This document shows positions 36,776-45,248 of a DNA stretch of 59,282 nt, piece by piece. Source of the DNA: Dehalococcoidia bacterium (GTDB lineage: Bacteria; Chloroflexota; Dehalococcoidia; UBA2979); NCBI GenBank assembly GCA_003599735.1, contig QZJI01000040.1, positions 1 through 59,282 of the forward strand, read 5' to 3'. The notes beneath the pieces are model-generated. The model had not been told where the DNA came from. It made no database searches and saw only the letters and a list, made by a program, of their open reading frames with translations. The position numbers and the translations under genes are program-made. Position 1 is the stretch's first letter, and each line of letters opens with the position of its first letter.

Positions 36776-37581
36776 GCGCCTGCCTCACGCACTATCGGCT
36801 GGCCGGTGATGTCCGTGGCCTCCGCATCACCGGTGTGCGACATGAGCGCCATCGCGTAGCCTCGCGGAGTGACGAGGCGACCGTTCACGACCCGCGTCGT
36901 GCTGTTGCCAACGATCACGATCGTCCGCATGTCGATCGCTGCGTCGATCAGGTGGCCGAGCGAGACAATCGCGCTGTGCTCGCCCGGCCGCGAGGCGTCG
37001 CGCACCAGCGCGCACGGCGTGTCGTCTGGCAGGTGCGTGCGCAGTACCGCCAATGCCTGCGCGAAACGATGCCCGCGTCGGCCACTCGTCGGGTTGTAGA
37101 TCGCCAGCACGAATCCGGCTGCGACCGCGCCCGCGAGCCGCCGCTCAATCTGCTCCCAGGGTACGAGCGCGTCGCTCAAGCTGATCGTCGCGTAGTCGAG
37201 TGCGAGCGGAGCACCGAGGATCGCGGCAGCAGCCTGCGCCGCCGTCACACCGGGCACCACCTCGACCGCGGGCGCCGGATCCATCGTCGCAGCGAGCTCC
37301 AGCGCGAGTCCGGCCATGCCGTAGACGCCCGCATCGCCGCTCGACACTAGCGCCACGCGCTTCCCCTGTTGCGCCAGTTCGAGGCTTGCGCGCGCACGCT
37401 CCGCCTCCTCGCCGATGGCGGAGTCGATGCAGCGAGCGCCCGGCAGCCATGCGCGGACCATCTCCGTGTACACCCCGTAGCCAATGACCACGTCGGCCGC
37501 CTGGAGTACCGCGCGCGCGCGCGGCGTCAACAGGTCCTCGGCCCCTGGGCCGATGCCGACCACACTCAGCAAACCCGTCAC
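36772..37581 (-). CDS. cobJ: precorrin-3B C17-methyltransferase CobJ/CbiH
   Basis: A 269-aa SAM-dependent methylase: VVGIGPGAEDLLTPRA at the N-terminus, VSSGDAGVYGMAG (about 79-91), VVPGVTAAQAAAAILGAPL, ISLSDALVPWE and YNPTSGRRG (about 163-171), all typical of CobJ/CbiH. It methylates C17 and contracts the ring in the cobalt-early route. GTG start overlapping the cbiG stop. Confidence 0.94.
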   Translation of the reverse strand: MTGLLSVVGIGPGAEDLLTPRARAVLQAADVVIGYGVYTEMVRAWLPGARCIDSAIGEEAERARASLELAQQGKRVALVSSGDAGVYGMAGLALELAATMDPAPAVEVVPGVTAAQAAAAILGAPLALDYATISLSDALVPWEQIERRLAGAVAAGFVLAIYNPTSGRRGHRFAQALAVLRTHLPDDTPCALVRDASRPGEHSAIVSLGHLIDAAIDMRTIVIVGNSTTRVVNGRLVTPRGYAMALMSHTGDAEATDITGQPIVREAGA

Positions 37582-38594
37582 GATGCCGGCTCCGTCATGC
37601 GCGCGATGGCGACCGTTGCGTGGGCGGACTTCCGCTTCTCCACGATGAGGTCACGTGCGCCCGAGGCGAGCAGCGCTGCCGCCTCGCATACGCTCGGCGT
37701 CTGCACATGACGCGCGACTTCTGCCGACGGCGTCGGCACCTCGACTGCCGCGAGCTCCGTCGCCACGAAATACCGCACCGGCACATCGAGACTCGCAGCT
37801 GTCGAGCAGATGCCGGCTTCATCGCGCTTAATCTCTGCGGTGGCGATCATACCGACCGACATCAGCGCGAGGCCTGCCTCGTCCAGCACCGTCCGCAGCA
37901 GCGCCGCGATCTCCTCGTGGGAGGCGCCTCGGCTCGCGCCGATCCCCGCGACGAGGGTCTGCGGGCGCAACGCCACCGCCGCCTCACCCCACGCAGCCGC
38001 CTCTGCCAACACGCGGTCCGTCACGAAGATCGCCGCGGCCTCGCCCTCATCCGGGAGCGGTGGCACCGAGGCGAGGCGCACGTGGCCGGGTAGGCGCCCG
38101 AGCCATGAACGTTCTCCACAATCCTGGTACACCACTACGCGCTGTCCGTTCACGAGCGCCGCCGACACATGCAGCCGCGCGGCGCGCGAGCCCTCCAACA
38201 TCCAGCCATACCGCTCTGTCAGCGCCTCAATGGACGGCAAGCCGAGCACATCCGTCGCGGTGGTGATCACCGGGATCGCGCCGAGGAGCATGGCGACGCG
38301 CTCCGCGAGCGCGTTGCCGCCGTGGTGCCCGCCCACTACGGCGACCGCGAACCGTCCGGCATCGTCGACCACGACCACCGGTGGTTCCGTGAGTTTATCC
38401 ACGAGGGATGGCGCGATCAGCCGCGTCCATATCCCGAGCGCTCCCACCGCGATGATCGGCCGTCCGTCCGCGAACGCGGCGGCCAGCGCCTCCCGCGTCG
38501 CCACCTCGGCTCCGAGCGCGCTCGCAATGCGCGCAGCCAGTGTGTGCCCTGGTTGCGATACCGCGAAGACTAACGGACTGAGTGCTTCAGTCAT
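37578..38594 (-). CDS. cbiG: cobalt-precorrin-5A hydrolase CbiG
   Basis: A 338-aa protein with an N-terminal domain (PIIAVGALGIWTRLIAP, then VVGGHHGGNALAERVA, about 55-115) and the C-terminal CbiG domain beginning LVAGIGASRGASHEEI (about 213-228) and ending in KSAHATVAIAR. CbiG removes the C20 acetaldehyde fragment after ring contraction in the cobalt-early (anaerobic-type) pathway. The ATG overlaps the cobM stop by 8 nt. Its presence argues that this pathway inserts cobalt early. Confidence 0.92.
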   Translation of the reverse strand: MTEALSPLVFAVSQPGHTLAARIASALGAEVATREALAAAFADGRPIIAVGALGIWTRLIAPSLVDKLTEPPVVVVDDAGRFAVAVVGGHHGGNALAERVAMLLGAIPVITTATDVLGLPSIEALTERYGWMLEGSRAARLHVSAALVNGQRVVVYQDCGERSWLGRLPGHVRLASVPPLPDEGEAAAIFVTDRVLAEAAAWGEAAVALRPQTLVAGIGASRGASHEEIAALLRTVLDEAGLALMSVGMIATAEIKRDEAGICSTAASLDVPVRYFVATELAAVEVPTPSAEVARHVQTPSVCEAAALLASGARDLIVEKRKSAHATVAIARMTEPAS

Positions 38595-39384
38595 GAGACG
38601 GTTCACCGCGCCGGTAGAGATGCGTGTACGTGCTGTCGTACAACCTCGAACGAGCATCGTCCACACCTTCCACCGCCAGCGCAGGCCCGATGAGGATCAG
38701 TGCGGACTTCGTGATCGTATGCGCGCGCAGCGTCGACTCGACCTCGGCCAGCGTGCATCGCAGCAGCAGTTCGTCGGGCCACGAGATCCGGTATGCCACC
38801 ACGGCGGGCGTATCCACTGCATACCCACCAGCGATCAGATCTTCCACGGCGTGACGGATGATCGCGGCACTCAGGAACAACGCGAGCGTCGTCCCGTGGG
38901 CTGCGAGCGAGCGCAGCGATTCACCTTCCGGCACGGCACTCGCGCGCCCCTGTGCCCGCGTGAAGATCACGGTCTGCGCGACGTTGGGCACGGTGAGTTC
39001 GACGCCGAGCGCCGCGGCGGCCGCAAACGCGCTGCTGATACCCGGCACGACCACGTACGGCACCCCCGCCGCTCGGAGCGCGACGATCTGCTCGTGCATC
39101 GCCCCATAGATCGAGGGGTCACCGCTGTGCAATCGCACGACCACCTCGCCGCGCGTCGCAGCCTCAGCCATCAGGGCAACCATTTGATCAAGCGTCATCG
39201 TCGACGAGCCGAGTACGTGGGCGCTCCGCTTCGCGTACGCCGCGTGTGCCTCATCCACGAGAGAGTCCGCGTACACCAGCAGGTCTGCCGCGCACACGAG
39301 TTCCCGGCCACGTACCGAGATGAGGTCAGCCGCCCCCGGCCCCGCGCCCACGAAATACACAGTCCCACTGCGGATATCGGCCAT
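38587..39384 (-). CDS. cobM: precorrin-4 C11-methyltransferase CobM/CbiF
   Basis: A 265-aa methylase with VYFVGAGPGAADLISVRG (about 9-26), YADSLV, RLHSGDPSIYGAMHEQ (about 84-99) and VPGISSAFAAAAALGVELT. The GDPSIYGA motif and length fit CobM/CbiF, which methylates C11. ATG at 39384, overlapping the cobI stop by one base (TGATG-type junction). Confidence 0.94.
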   Translation of the reverse strand: MADIRSGTVYFVGAGPGAADLISVRGRELVCAADLLVYADSLVDEAHAAYAKRSAHVLGSSTMTLDQMVALMAEAATRGEVVVRLHSGDPSIYGAMHEQIVALRAAGVPYVVVPGISSAFAAAAALGVELTVPNVAQTVIFTRAQGRASAVPEGESLRSLAAHGTTLALFLSAAIIRHAVEDLIAGGYAVDTPAVVAYRISWPDELLLRCTLAEVESTLRAHTITKSALILIGPALAVEGVDDARSRLYDSTYTHLYRRGEPSHD

Positions 39385-40118
39385 TATCGGTGTCCATTCG
39401 TCTGGCCATGCCGCACCAGGATCAGCGAAAAGTAGTCCGCGCGTTGCCCGCGGAGCGCCGAGACATCCGTGATGACTCGCTCGTCAGGCCAGCCACAACG
39501 CTCAATGAAGGTCGCATCGCCGGTCCGGCCGGTGGTGTCCAGCGCCTCGAGCACAATATCCAGTCCACTGCTGACCTTCATCAGCACGAGACTGTCGAAG
39601 TCACGAAGCATCGTTTCCAGACTCGCACGCTCGTAGGGGCCCGGCAGCACGACCATCCGTTCGCGCGCGTCCACAAGTGACACGCCCGTGGCTGCCGCTG
39701 CGGCCGCGAACGAGGTGACACCCGGCACGATTACCATCGCTACCTCTGGGTGAGTCTCGCGCAGCGTCTCCGCGAGATGGGCGAACGTGCTGTACGTCAG
39801 CGGGTCGCCCTCGGTGACAAACACAGCGTCATCGCCATCCGCGAGTGCGAGCGCAATACGGTCGCAACTGGCGCGCCAGGCTGCCTCCCGTTCCGCAAGC
39901 GGGCGCCGCATGGCGAACGTCAGCGGCACCACAGCCTGCTCTGGGCGGAGCAGGCCACTCACGATCGTCCCCGCAACACTGGTATCACTCGTCTCACTTA
40001 CGGGGACGAACACCGTAGGGACGCGCTCAAGCAAGCGGCGCCCCTTCACAGTCATCAGCTCGGGGTCGCCAGGCCCAAGCCCGACCCCATACAACGTCCC
40101 ATGCGGCTTGACGGTCAC
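39384..40118 (-). CDS. cobI: precorrin-2 C20-methyltransferase CobI/CbiL
   Basis: A 244-aa methylase: LYGVGLGPGDPELMTVKG (about 9-26), VFVTEGDPLTYSTFAHL (about 99-115), VPGVTSFAAAAAATG and LMKVSS, as in CobI/CbiL. It methylates C20. The GTG at 40118 lies just past the cobL stop (1-nt gap) and gives the normal family length; an upstream in-frame start would add 10 residues inside cobL. Confidence 0.93.
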   Translation of the reverse strand: MTVKPHGTLYGVGLGPGDPELMTVKGRRLLERVPTVFVPVSETSDTSVAGTIVSGLLRPEQAVVPLTFAMRRPLAEREAAWRASCDRIALALADGDDAVFVTEGDPLTYSTFAHLAETLRETHPEVAMVIVPGVTSFAAAAAATGVSLVDARERMVVLPGPYERASLETMLRDFDSLVLMKVSSGLDIVLEALDTTGRTGDATFIERCGWPDERVITDVSALRGQRADYFSLILVRHGQTNGHR

Positions 40119-40119
40119 G

Positions 40120-41337
40120 TCACGCCCCGGGTTTCGTAGCGGCGACAATGTATACGGGGTTCAGCGCCTCGAGGCGCGTCGCGGCGGCGATCGCGACTCC
40201 TCGAGCGACCGACACCTGTGTCAGCTCTGGTGCCCACCCACGCAGCCGATCGATCGCTTCGGCGACGCGCTCCACCGCGACCAGATTCAGCACCAGCCGA
40301 CCGGACGGACGCAGGCGGACGGTACACGCATCGATGATCGCGGGGAGATCAGCACCACCGCCGCCCACGAAGACCGCGTCCGGATTCGGCAACGTCGTGA
40401 GGGCCGCCGCCGCCTCTCCCTGTATCGCCTCAACCTGCGGGGTGCGGAACCGCACGCGGTTTTCGCGGATGAAGACGACCTGCGCAGGGTCACGCTCGAC
40501 CGCGTATACGCTGCCGCCTGGCAACTGCAGCGCCGCCTCGATCCCGACCGCACCCGAGCCCGCACCGACGTCCCAGAGCACGTCGGACGGGCGTAGCCGG
40601 AGCGCGGCGACGCTCAACGCGCGTACCTCGGCTTTCGTGATCATGCCGTTGCGGTGCGCGAACTCCTCGTCCGGGATCGCGCTCCGCTGGTATGGTGCAA
40701 CCTCAACGGGATCGCGCAGGACAACAAGCAGCGACAGCGAGGGATGTGGTCCGCCGGCGGCGATCTGGCTGAGCCGTCCGCGCACGATGCGTTCGCGCTC
40801 GCCACCGAGGTGCGAGCACACTGCCGCCTCCGCGTCCTCCATCCCCGCGTCGAGCAAGGCGCGCGCGACCGCACAGGCATCGTTGTGGTCGTCGAGCAGG
40901 ATCGCCATGCGCGCACAGCTCATCGCGCGGGCAAGGACGGGACGCAGCTCCCGTCCATGTGCGCTCAGCGTCATGACGTCGCGCGTCGGTTCGCCGAGGC
41001 GCGCGAATGCCACCTGTACGCTCGACACGTGAGGCAGGATCTTGACGCGTCCAGCGCCCAACCGGGTGACCAGCGTGGCGCCGATCCCGAACAGCATCGG
41101 ATCCCCCGATGCGAGCACGACCTGGTGCTCCGAGGACTCCGCCTCCAACAGGCTCAACGCACCCGCGAAGTCGCTACTGAGGTCGACCTTGCGAGCCAGG
41201 TGATCGACGAACATCGCGAGGTGACGGGTGCCGCCAAACAGCACCTCTGCGCTTGCGATCGCTGCGCGCGAGTGGTCCTCGATGCCTGCCGGTCCGTCAT
41301 CGCCGATGCCCACGACCGTGATGCGCGGCCGGCTCAT
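40120..41337 (-). CDS. cobL: precorrin-6Y C5,15-methyltransferase (decarboxylating) CobL (CbiE-CbiT fusion)
   Basis: A 405-aa fusion. The CbiE-type methylase half (1-200) has ITVVGIGDDGPAG, FGGTRHL and LASGDPMLFGIGA. The CbiT half (about 215-405) has MITKAEVRALSVAALRLRPS (217-236), the SAM-binding DVGAGSGAVGIEAAL and VFVGGGGADLP. It methylates C5 and C15 and decarboxylates the C12 acetate. The ATG overlaps the stop of the upstream cbiD remnant (ATGA). Confidence 0.95.
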   Translation of the reverse strand: MSRPRITVVGIGDDGPAGIEDHSRAAIASAEVLFGGTRHLAMFVDHLARKVDLSSDFAGALSLLEAESSEHQVVLASGDPMLFGIGATLVTRLGAGRVKILPHVSSVQVAFARLGEPTRDVMTLSAHGRELRPVLARAMSCARMAILLDDHNDACAVARALLDAGMEDAEAAVCSHLGGERERIVRGRLSQIAAGGPHPSLSLLVVLRDPVEVAPYQRSAIPDEEFAHRNGMITKAEVRALSVAALRLRPSDVLWDVGAGSGAVGIEAALQLPGGSVYAVERDPAQVVFIRENRVRFRTPQVEAIQGEAAAALTTLPNPDAVFVGGGGADLPAIIDACTVRLRPSGRLVLNLVAVERVAEAIDRLRGWAPELTQVSVARGVAIAAATRLEALNPVYIVAATKPGA

Positions 41338-41576
41338 AGCGAACTCGCAGATGTCGCCCACGCACGCGCGGCGATCTCCGTGCCATGCGTGACGTCCGGG
41401 ACCGGGAAGGTCGCGTCGCGGCCAACCGGCAGCCAGACATCGATTGAGTCGGGCGCCGATCCACTGACGAGGTACTGGGTCGCCGCTTTCCCGGCGGTCG
41501 CGGCACACGCACCGGTGGTGTATCCCATGCTCGCCCCATGGCCACGCGGTGCAGCCGGGCCTTCGTCATTTGTCAT
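41334..41576 (-). pseudogene. cbiD: truncated cobalt-precorrin-5B C1-methyltransferase CbiD remnant
   Basis: An 80-codon ORF whose residues 17-50 match the CbiD N-terminus: MGYTTGACAATAGKAATQYL, then LPVGRDATFPV. It jumps to PDVTHGTEIAARA, which in CbiD lies some 20 residues further on, then ends after 11 unrelated residues. CbiD is normally about 360 aa, so the segment containing KDAGDD and about 280 C-terminal residues are missing. It still overlaps both neighbours (ATGA), so translation coupling is kept. Very likely non-functional; cobF may substitute. Confidence 0.85.
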
Positions 41577-43231
41577 AGTCGTGGTCCGTGACCCCGCAGC
41601 GGCGCCGGCCGTGGAGAAAGGTGGCCGCTGGTCCAGTAGTGGTGGGTCTTCGCTACCACGGTGATCACGCTCTTCACCTCGTCCTCCATCGTGAACGAGG
41701 GACGGGCGGGGACATACAGCGCGTTCCCTCGGGCACGCGCGTCGACGTTCTCGAGGATGATCGTCGCGCACATCCAGGCGGCCATGCGCTCACTGGCGCA
41801 CGTGACTGTGATCCATCCCGGTTCCGCCAGTTCGGACACGAGGCCGGTCGTCTCGTAGATACCGCGGCGTACTTCGTCTATCGGGTCACCCACAGCCGGC
41901 GCGGATCCCTCGAGTTCGATACTCCGCACCGGATCGTCTGGCCCGCGATGCGGCGGCCCCCCGAACAGCGAGAGCTCGCAGAACGACTGCCACATCTGAC
42001 TCCAGTCGGGCCGGCCATCCTCGCGATAGGTGAATGGCGCTGAGCTCATGACGTACCCGGCGGCCCCCAGGTCGTTGGCGGACTCTAGGACGTCCCCGAT
42101 AAAAGGGCCGTGCATCGCGCGGTCGAGCGCGATGTTCGTCAGCCCGGAGTGCGAGCCGATCGGCGCCGCGAGGCAGATCTGCGTCCCTGGATATTCCTCG
42201 GCAGCCTGGCGCAGCAGCGCGGGCAGGTCGCGGAGCACGTGCTTCCCTTCGTGCAGGAAATACGGCACAGCTACGATGTTGCGCGCACCCTGCAGCACGC
42301 ACCGCCCGACGCCTTCTGGGATCGTCGGCGCGGCCAGCTGCACAAATCCCGGCTCGACGATCCCGATCGGGCCGCGCGCTGCCATCTCCGCCATCACCCG
42401 TTCCATCGCGCGTGCAGCCTCGGGCTCGCGGCTGCCGTGGCCCACGAGCAGGATCGCGTCAGGACGGGAGCGCTCACGCGGCTTCTCACCGGTGCGCTCC
42501 GAAGCGATCCGCAGCAACGTGTTGATGGCGGAGACCGCCAGCGGTGTACCGCCGCGATGCCCGCGCAGCGTCACGTACGGCACGTCGCGCTGTCGCAGTT
42601 CCTCTTTCGACTCCGCGGCCGCTACGTATCCTACGGGGAATCCAAGGACGAGCTCGGGACGCGCGATCCCTGCGTCAATCAGATCAAGCAGTGCGAGCAA
42701 CGCCGTCGGAGCATTGCCGATCGCTACGACCGCCCCCGACAGTTGCTCGGCGTGCTCCAACACTGCCTGCGCGGAGCGCGTAATCCCGCGGACGCGAGCG
42801 TCTTCTGCAACCCCGGCCGCATCCAGCAGGCAGCGCACGTCCACACCGACGGCATCAGCCGTCGCCTGATCGACACCACTCACCACCATCCGCACATCTG
42901 CGAACAGCGCCTGTCCCGCGCGAAGCGCTTCCACGCCACGCTCAACGGCGCCGGGGGCAAACTCCAGGTCACTGAGGATCGACGGATCCCCGACGGCGTA
43001 GGCGAGGCGCAACGCAAGCCGCGCCTCATCCCCGACCCACGGCAACACGCCGGCCTCTGTTTGGAGACGCTCGATGCTGAGGGCTTCGATAGCTCCTGGC
43101 GCCATCGCGAAGCGTCGCAGTATCGGACCAGGTTCGGGTGCGGCCACCGCTCGCCTCCATTCGTCGCGCGCTTCGCGCAACGAAAACCCCTCACGAGGAG
43201 GGGCGGCGTGTGACGGCTGAGCCGACCACAT
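41573..43231 (-). CDS. CbiC/CobH precorrin-8X methylmutase - CbiX cobaltochelatase fusion
   Basis: A 552-aa protein of three parts. CbiC/CobH (about 39-245): FAMAPGAIEAL, GITRSAQAVLEHA, AIGNAPTALLALLD, GFPVGYVAAAESKEEL and GHRGGTPLAVSAINTLL. CbiX/SirB (about 258-380): ILLVGHGSREPEA and VPYFLHEGKHVLRDLPALL with its chelation His. The C-terminal 165 residues belong to no domain I recognise. In the mutase the usual catalytic His of the RxIHxxx motif is Tyr78 here (LRLAYAVGD). The fusion links the first (cobalt insertion) and a late (methyl shift) step. First gene after the cobalamin riboswitch. The ATG at 43231 is the best supported start. Confidence 0.88.
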   Translation of the reverse strand: MWSAQPSHAAPPREGFSLREARDEWRRAVAAPEPGPILRRFAMAPGAIEALSIERLQTEAGVLPWVGDEARLALRLAYAVGDPSILSDLEFAPGAVERGVEALRAGQALFADVRMVVSGVDQATADAVGVDVRCLLDAAGVAEDARVRGITRSAQAVLEHAEQLSGAVVAIGNAPTALLALLDLIDAGIARPELVLGFPVGYVAAAESKEELRQRDVPYVTLRGHRGGTPLAVSAINTLLRIASERTGEKPRERSRPDAILLVGHGSREPEAARAMERVMAEMAARGPIGIVEPGFVQLAAPTIPEGVGRCVLQGARNIVAVPYFLHEGKHVLRDLPALLRQAAEEYPGTQICLAAPIGSHSGLTNIALDRAMHGPFIGDVLESANDLGAAGYVMSSAPFTYREDGRPDWSQMWQSFCELSLFGGPPHRGPDDPVRSIELEGSAPAVGDPIDEVRRGIYETTGLVSELAEPGWITVTCASERMAAWMCATIILENVDARARGNALYVPARPSFTMEDEVKSVITVVAKTHHYWTSGHLSPRPAPLRGHGPRL

Positions 43232-43265
43232 GCCTGACCCGTACCTCGCGGGTGAGCACACATCA

Positions 43266-43372
43266 CGGCTCCGGCGACCTGGCTGACGGCTCACGGCGAC
43301 AATACGCCGGGCCGATCACAGTTGCGGGACAGCGTCGGGATCACACCGACTTCGCGGAGCTGGACAGCCCAA
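43266..43372 (-). ncRNA. cobalamin riboswitch
   Basis: Read on the minus strand, GTCGGTGTGATCCCGAC followed by GCTGTCCCGCAACTGTGATCG (43313-43350) is the conserved B12-element core. GTGAGCCGTCAGCCAGGTCG then CCGGAGCC (43268-43295) is the 3' box. The segment between is short, so it looks like a compact variant lacking the usual central GCCACTG/GGGAAGG arm. It ends about 35 nt before the CbiC-CbiX start, so it could control translation or termination of the corrin operon in response to adenosylcobalamin. Boundaries approximate. Confidence 0.85.
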
Positions 43373-43529
43373 TCATAGCAGCGTCGAGGTCAGCCGCGTA
43401 TTGGCGCCGGAACCGACCAAGGACCTGCTCTGGCAAGCGTGGAAAAGCTACGCGTTGTTTCGACATCGCTTCGAGGTAGCGCCCCCGCGATCCCTGCGCA
43501 CAGTCCCGTGTGTGCTACATTTAGCGCCT

Positions 43530-43609
43530 GCACACGGGGTGGTCGGGAGTGCCCGGCCTGAGAAGAAACCCGTCAACCTGATCCGGGTAATGCCGGCGGA
43601 GGGATGTGC
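43530..43609 (+). ncRNA. TPP riboswitch (THI box)
   Basis: Conserved elements in order: ACGGGG (P2 side), GGCCTGAGA (43555-43563), ACCTGATCCGGGTAATGCCG (43576-43595) and GCGGAGGGA, closed by a P1 stem GCACA/TGTGC (43530-43534 with 43605-43609). A short hairpin AGACC-AATTG-GGTCT follows about 10 nt after and may be part of the expression platform. It lies about 120 nt upstream of thiD and should control the whole thi operon. Confidence 0.95.
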
Positions 43610-43731
43610 GATGCGACAGACCAATTGGGTCTCTCCGTCACACCACCACCTGGTTGAGATGTCGAGGACGCCTTCTGTGTCCCTCGCCGCTTCGTGTGCA
43701 CACCTTGGGCACGCAAGCGGAGGGGATCAGT

Positions 43732-44583
43732 ATGAGCACCGTGCTGACCATTGCGGGGTCGGATAGCAGCGGCGGGGCAGGGATACAGGCGGACCTCAAG
43801 ACGATTTCCGCCAACGGTGGCTACGGCCTCTGTGTCCTCACCGCTGTGACCGCTCAGAACACGAAGACTGTCACCGCTGCCTTCGCCCTACCGGTCGACG
43901 TGATCGAGGCGCAGTTCGCCGCGCTCTTCGACGACTTCGAGATACACGCCGCGAAAAGCGGCATGCTGGCCGACCACGAGCGCGTCGCGGTTGTCGCAGC
44001 ATGCATGCGTCGCTATCGCCCTCCGCACTATGTCCTTGACCCCGTCATGATCTCGACGTCCGGCTTCCCCCTGCTTGTCGCGGACGCCGTCAGCGCTATG
44101 CGCGAGGAACTCCTGCCGCTGGCGGCGCTTGTTACCCCAAATGTCCACGAGGCGCAGATGTTTGCGGGGATGGACATCCGCACAGTGGCCGATGCAGTGG
44201 AAGCGGGTCGGCGGATTCTCGACCTCGGTCCGCAGGCCGTACTCGTCAAGGGCGGCCATCTGGAGGAGCAACCCGGGACCGATGTCCTGGTAAGCCATGA
44301 CGGCGCAGAGGTCATCGAGGGCGAGTACCTGGATAGCCGCAACACCCACGGGACCGGCTGCACATTATCGGCCGCCATCGCGACACACCTGGCGGACGGG
44401 GTAGACCTCAGTACGGCCGTGCACAGGGCAAAGCAATACCTCACCGAAGCTATCCGATACGGCCCTGTACTGGGGCAGGGTGTGCGCCCCACTGACCACT
44501 TCTTCATGCTGCGCCACACGACAGTCCACAGTGATACCCCTCGGCCACTCGGCCACGTGATGCACGAGGAGGCGGCACGATGA
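43732..44583 (+). CDS. thiD: hydroxymethylpyrimidine (phosphate) kinase ThiD
   Basis: A 283-aa ribokinase-fold protein: VLTIAGSDSSGGAGIQADLK (4-23), KSGMLAD (76-82), VLDPVMISTSG, VTPNVHEAQMFAG and the catalytic NTHGTGCTLSAAIA. It phosphorylates HMP and HMP-P in thiamine synthesis. GGAGGGG 6-7 nt before the ATG. First gene after the TPP riboswitch, overlapping thiE by ATGA. Confidence 0.96.
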   Translation: MSTVLTIAGSDSSGGAGIQADLKTISANGGYGLCVLTAVTAQNTKTVTAAFALPVDVIEAQFAALFDDFEIHAAKSGMLADHERVAVVAACMRRYRPPHYVLDPVMISTSGFPLLVADAVSAMREELLPLAALVTPNVHEAQMFAGMDIRTVADAVEAGRRILDLGPQAVLVKGGHLEEQPGTDVLVSHDGAEVIEGEYLDSRNTHGTGCTLSAAIATHLADGVDLSTAVHRAKQYLTEAIRYGPVLGQGVRPTDHFFMLRHTTVHSDTPRPLGHVMHEEAAR

Positions 44584-45248
44584 GCACCTCACAGCACGCT
44601 ATCCCGCGGCTACAGGTCATCACGGATGAACAGATTCAAAGCCGGTATTCGCACATTGAGATCATGGAGATGGCGCTCCGCGGTGGTGCCGACGCAGTGC
44701 AGTTTCGCGAAAAGCGCGCGTGGGCCACGCGCGCGCTCATCGACGTAGTGACGACGATGCTGCCGATCGCGCGTCAGTACGGCGGGATGTTGATCGTCGA
44801 CGATCGCCCCGACGTAGCCCTCAGTGCCGGTGCGACGGCTGTCCACCTGGGACGCAACGACCTGGATGTGGCGACCGCACGACGAATCCTCGGACAGGAC
44901 GCATTGATCGGCGGGACGGCCAACTCATTCGAAGAGGCGGCGCGCGCCTGGGAGACCGACATCGACTACCTCGGTGTTGGTCCGATCTATGGGACGCACA
45001 CGAAGGCGAACCCTGCTCCTGACATGGGCTTGGCGACACTGGCACGGATCTGTTCCGCATGCCCGATACCAGTGATCGCTATCGGGAGCATCACCGCCGA
45101 GCGTATCGCGGACGTCATCCAGGCTGGCGCGTATGGCGTTGCGATCGTCTCCGCTGTCGTGGCATCTGAGGACGTCGAAGCGGCTACCCGGATGTGCCGC
45201 GAACGCCTGGATGCGGCACTCCTAAAGTCGCAGGCTACCCCACCATGA
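44580..45248 (+). CDS. thiE: thiamine-phosphate synthase ThiE
   Basis: A 222-aa TIM barrel: VITDEQIQS, GADAVQFREKRA (about 36-47), VDDRPDVALSAGATAVHLGR, YLGVGPIYGTHTKANPAP and VIAIGSIT. These hold the pyrophosphate and thiazole-phosphate contacts of a functional ThiE. It joins HMP-PP with thiazole phosphate. Overlaps thiD and thiO by ATGA at both ends. Confidence 0.95.
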   Translation: MSTSQHAIPRLQVITDEQIQSRYSHIEIMEMALRGGADAVQFREKRAWATRALIDVVTTMLPIARQYGGMLIVDDRPDVALSAGATAVHLGRNDLDVATARRILGQDALIGGTANSFEEAARAWETDIDYLGVGPIYGTHTKANPAPDMGLATLARICSACPIPVIAIGSITAERIADVIQAGAYGVAIVSAVVASEDVEAATRMCRERLDAALLKSQATPP

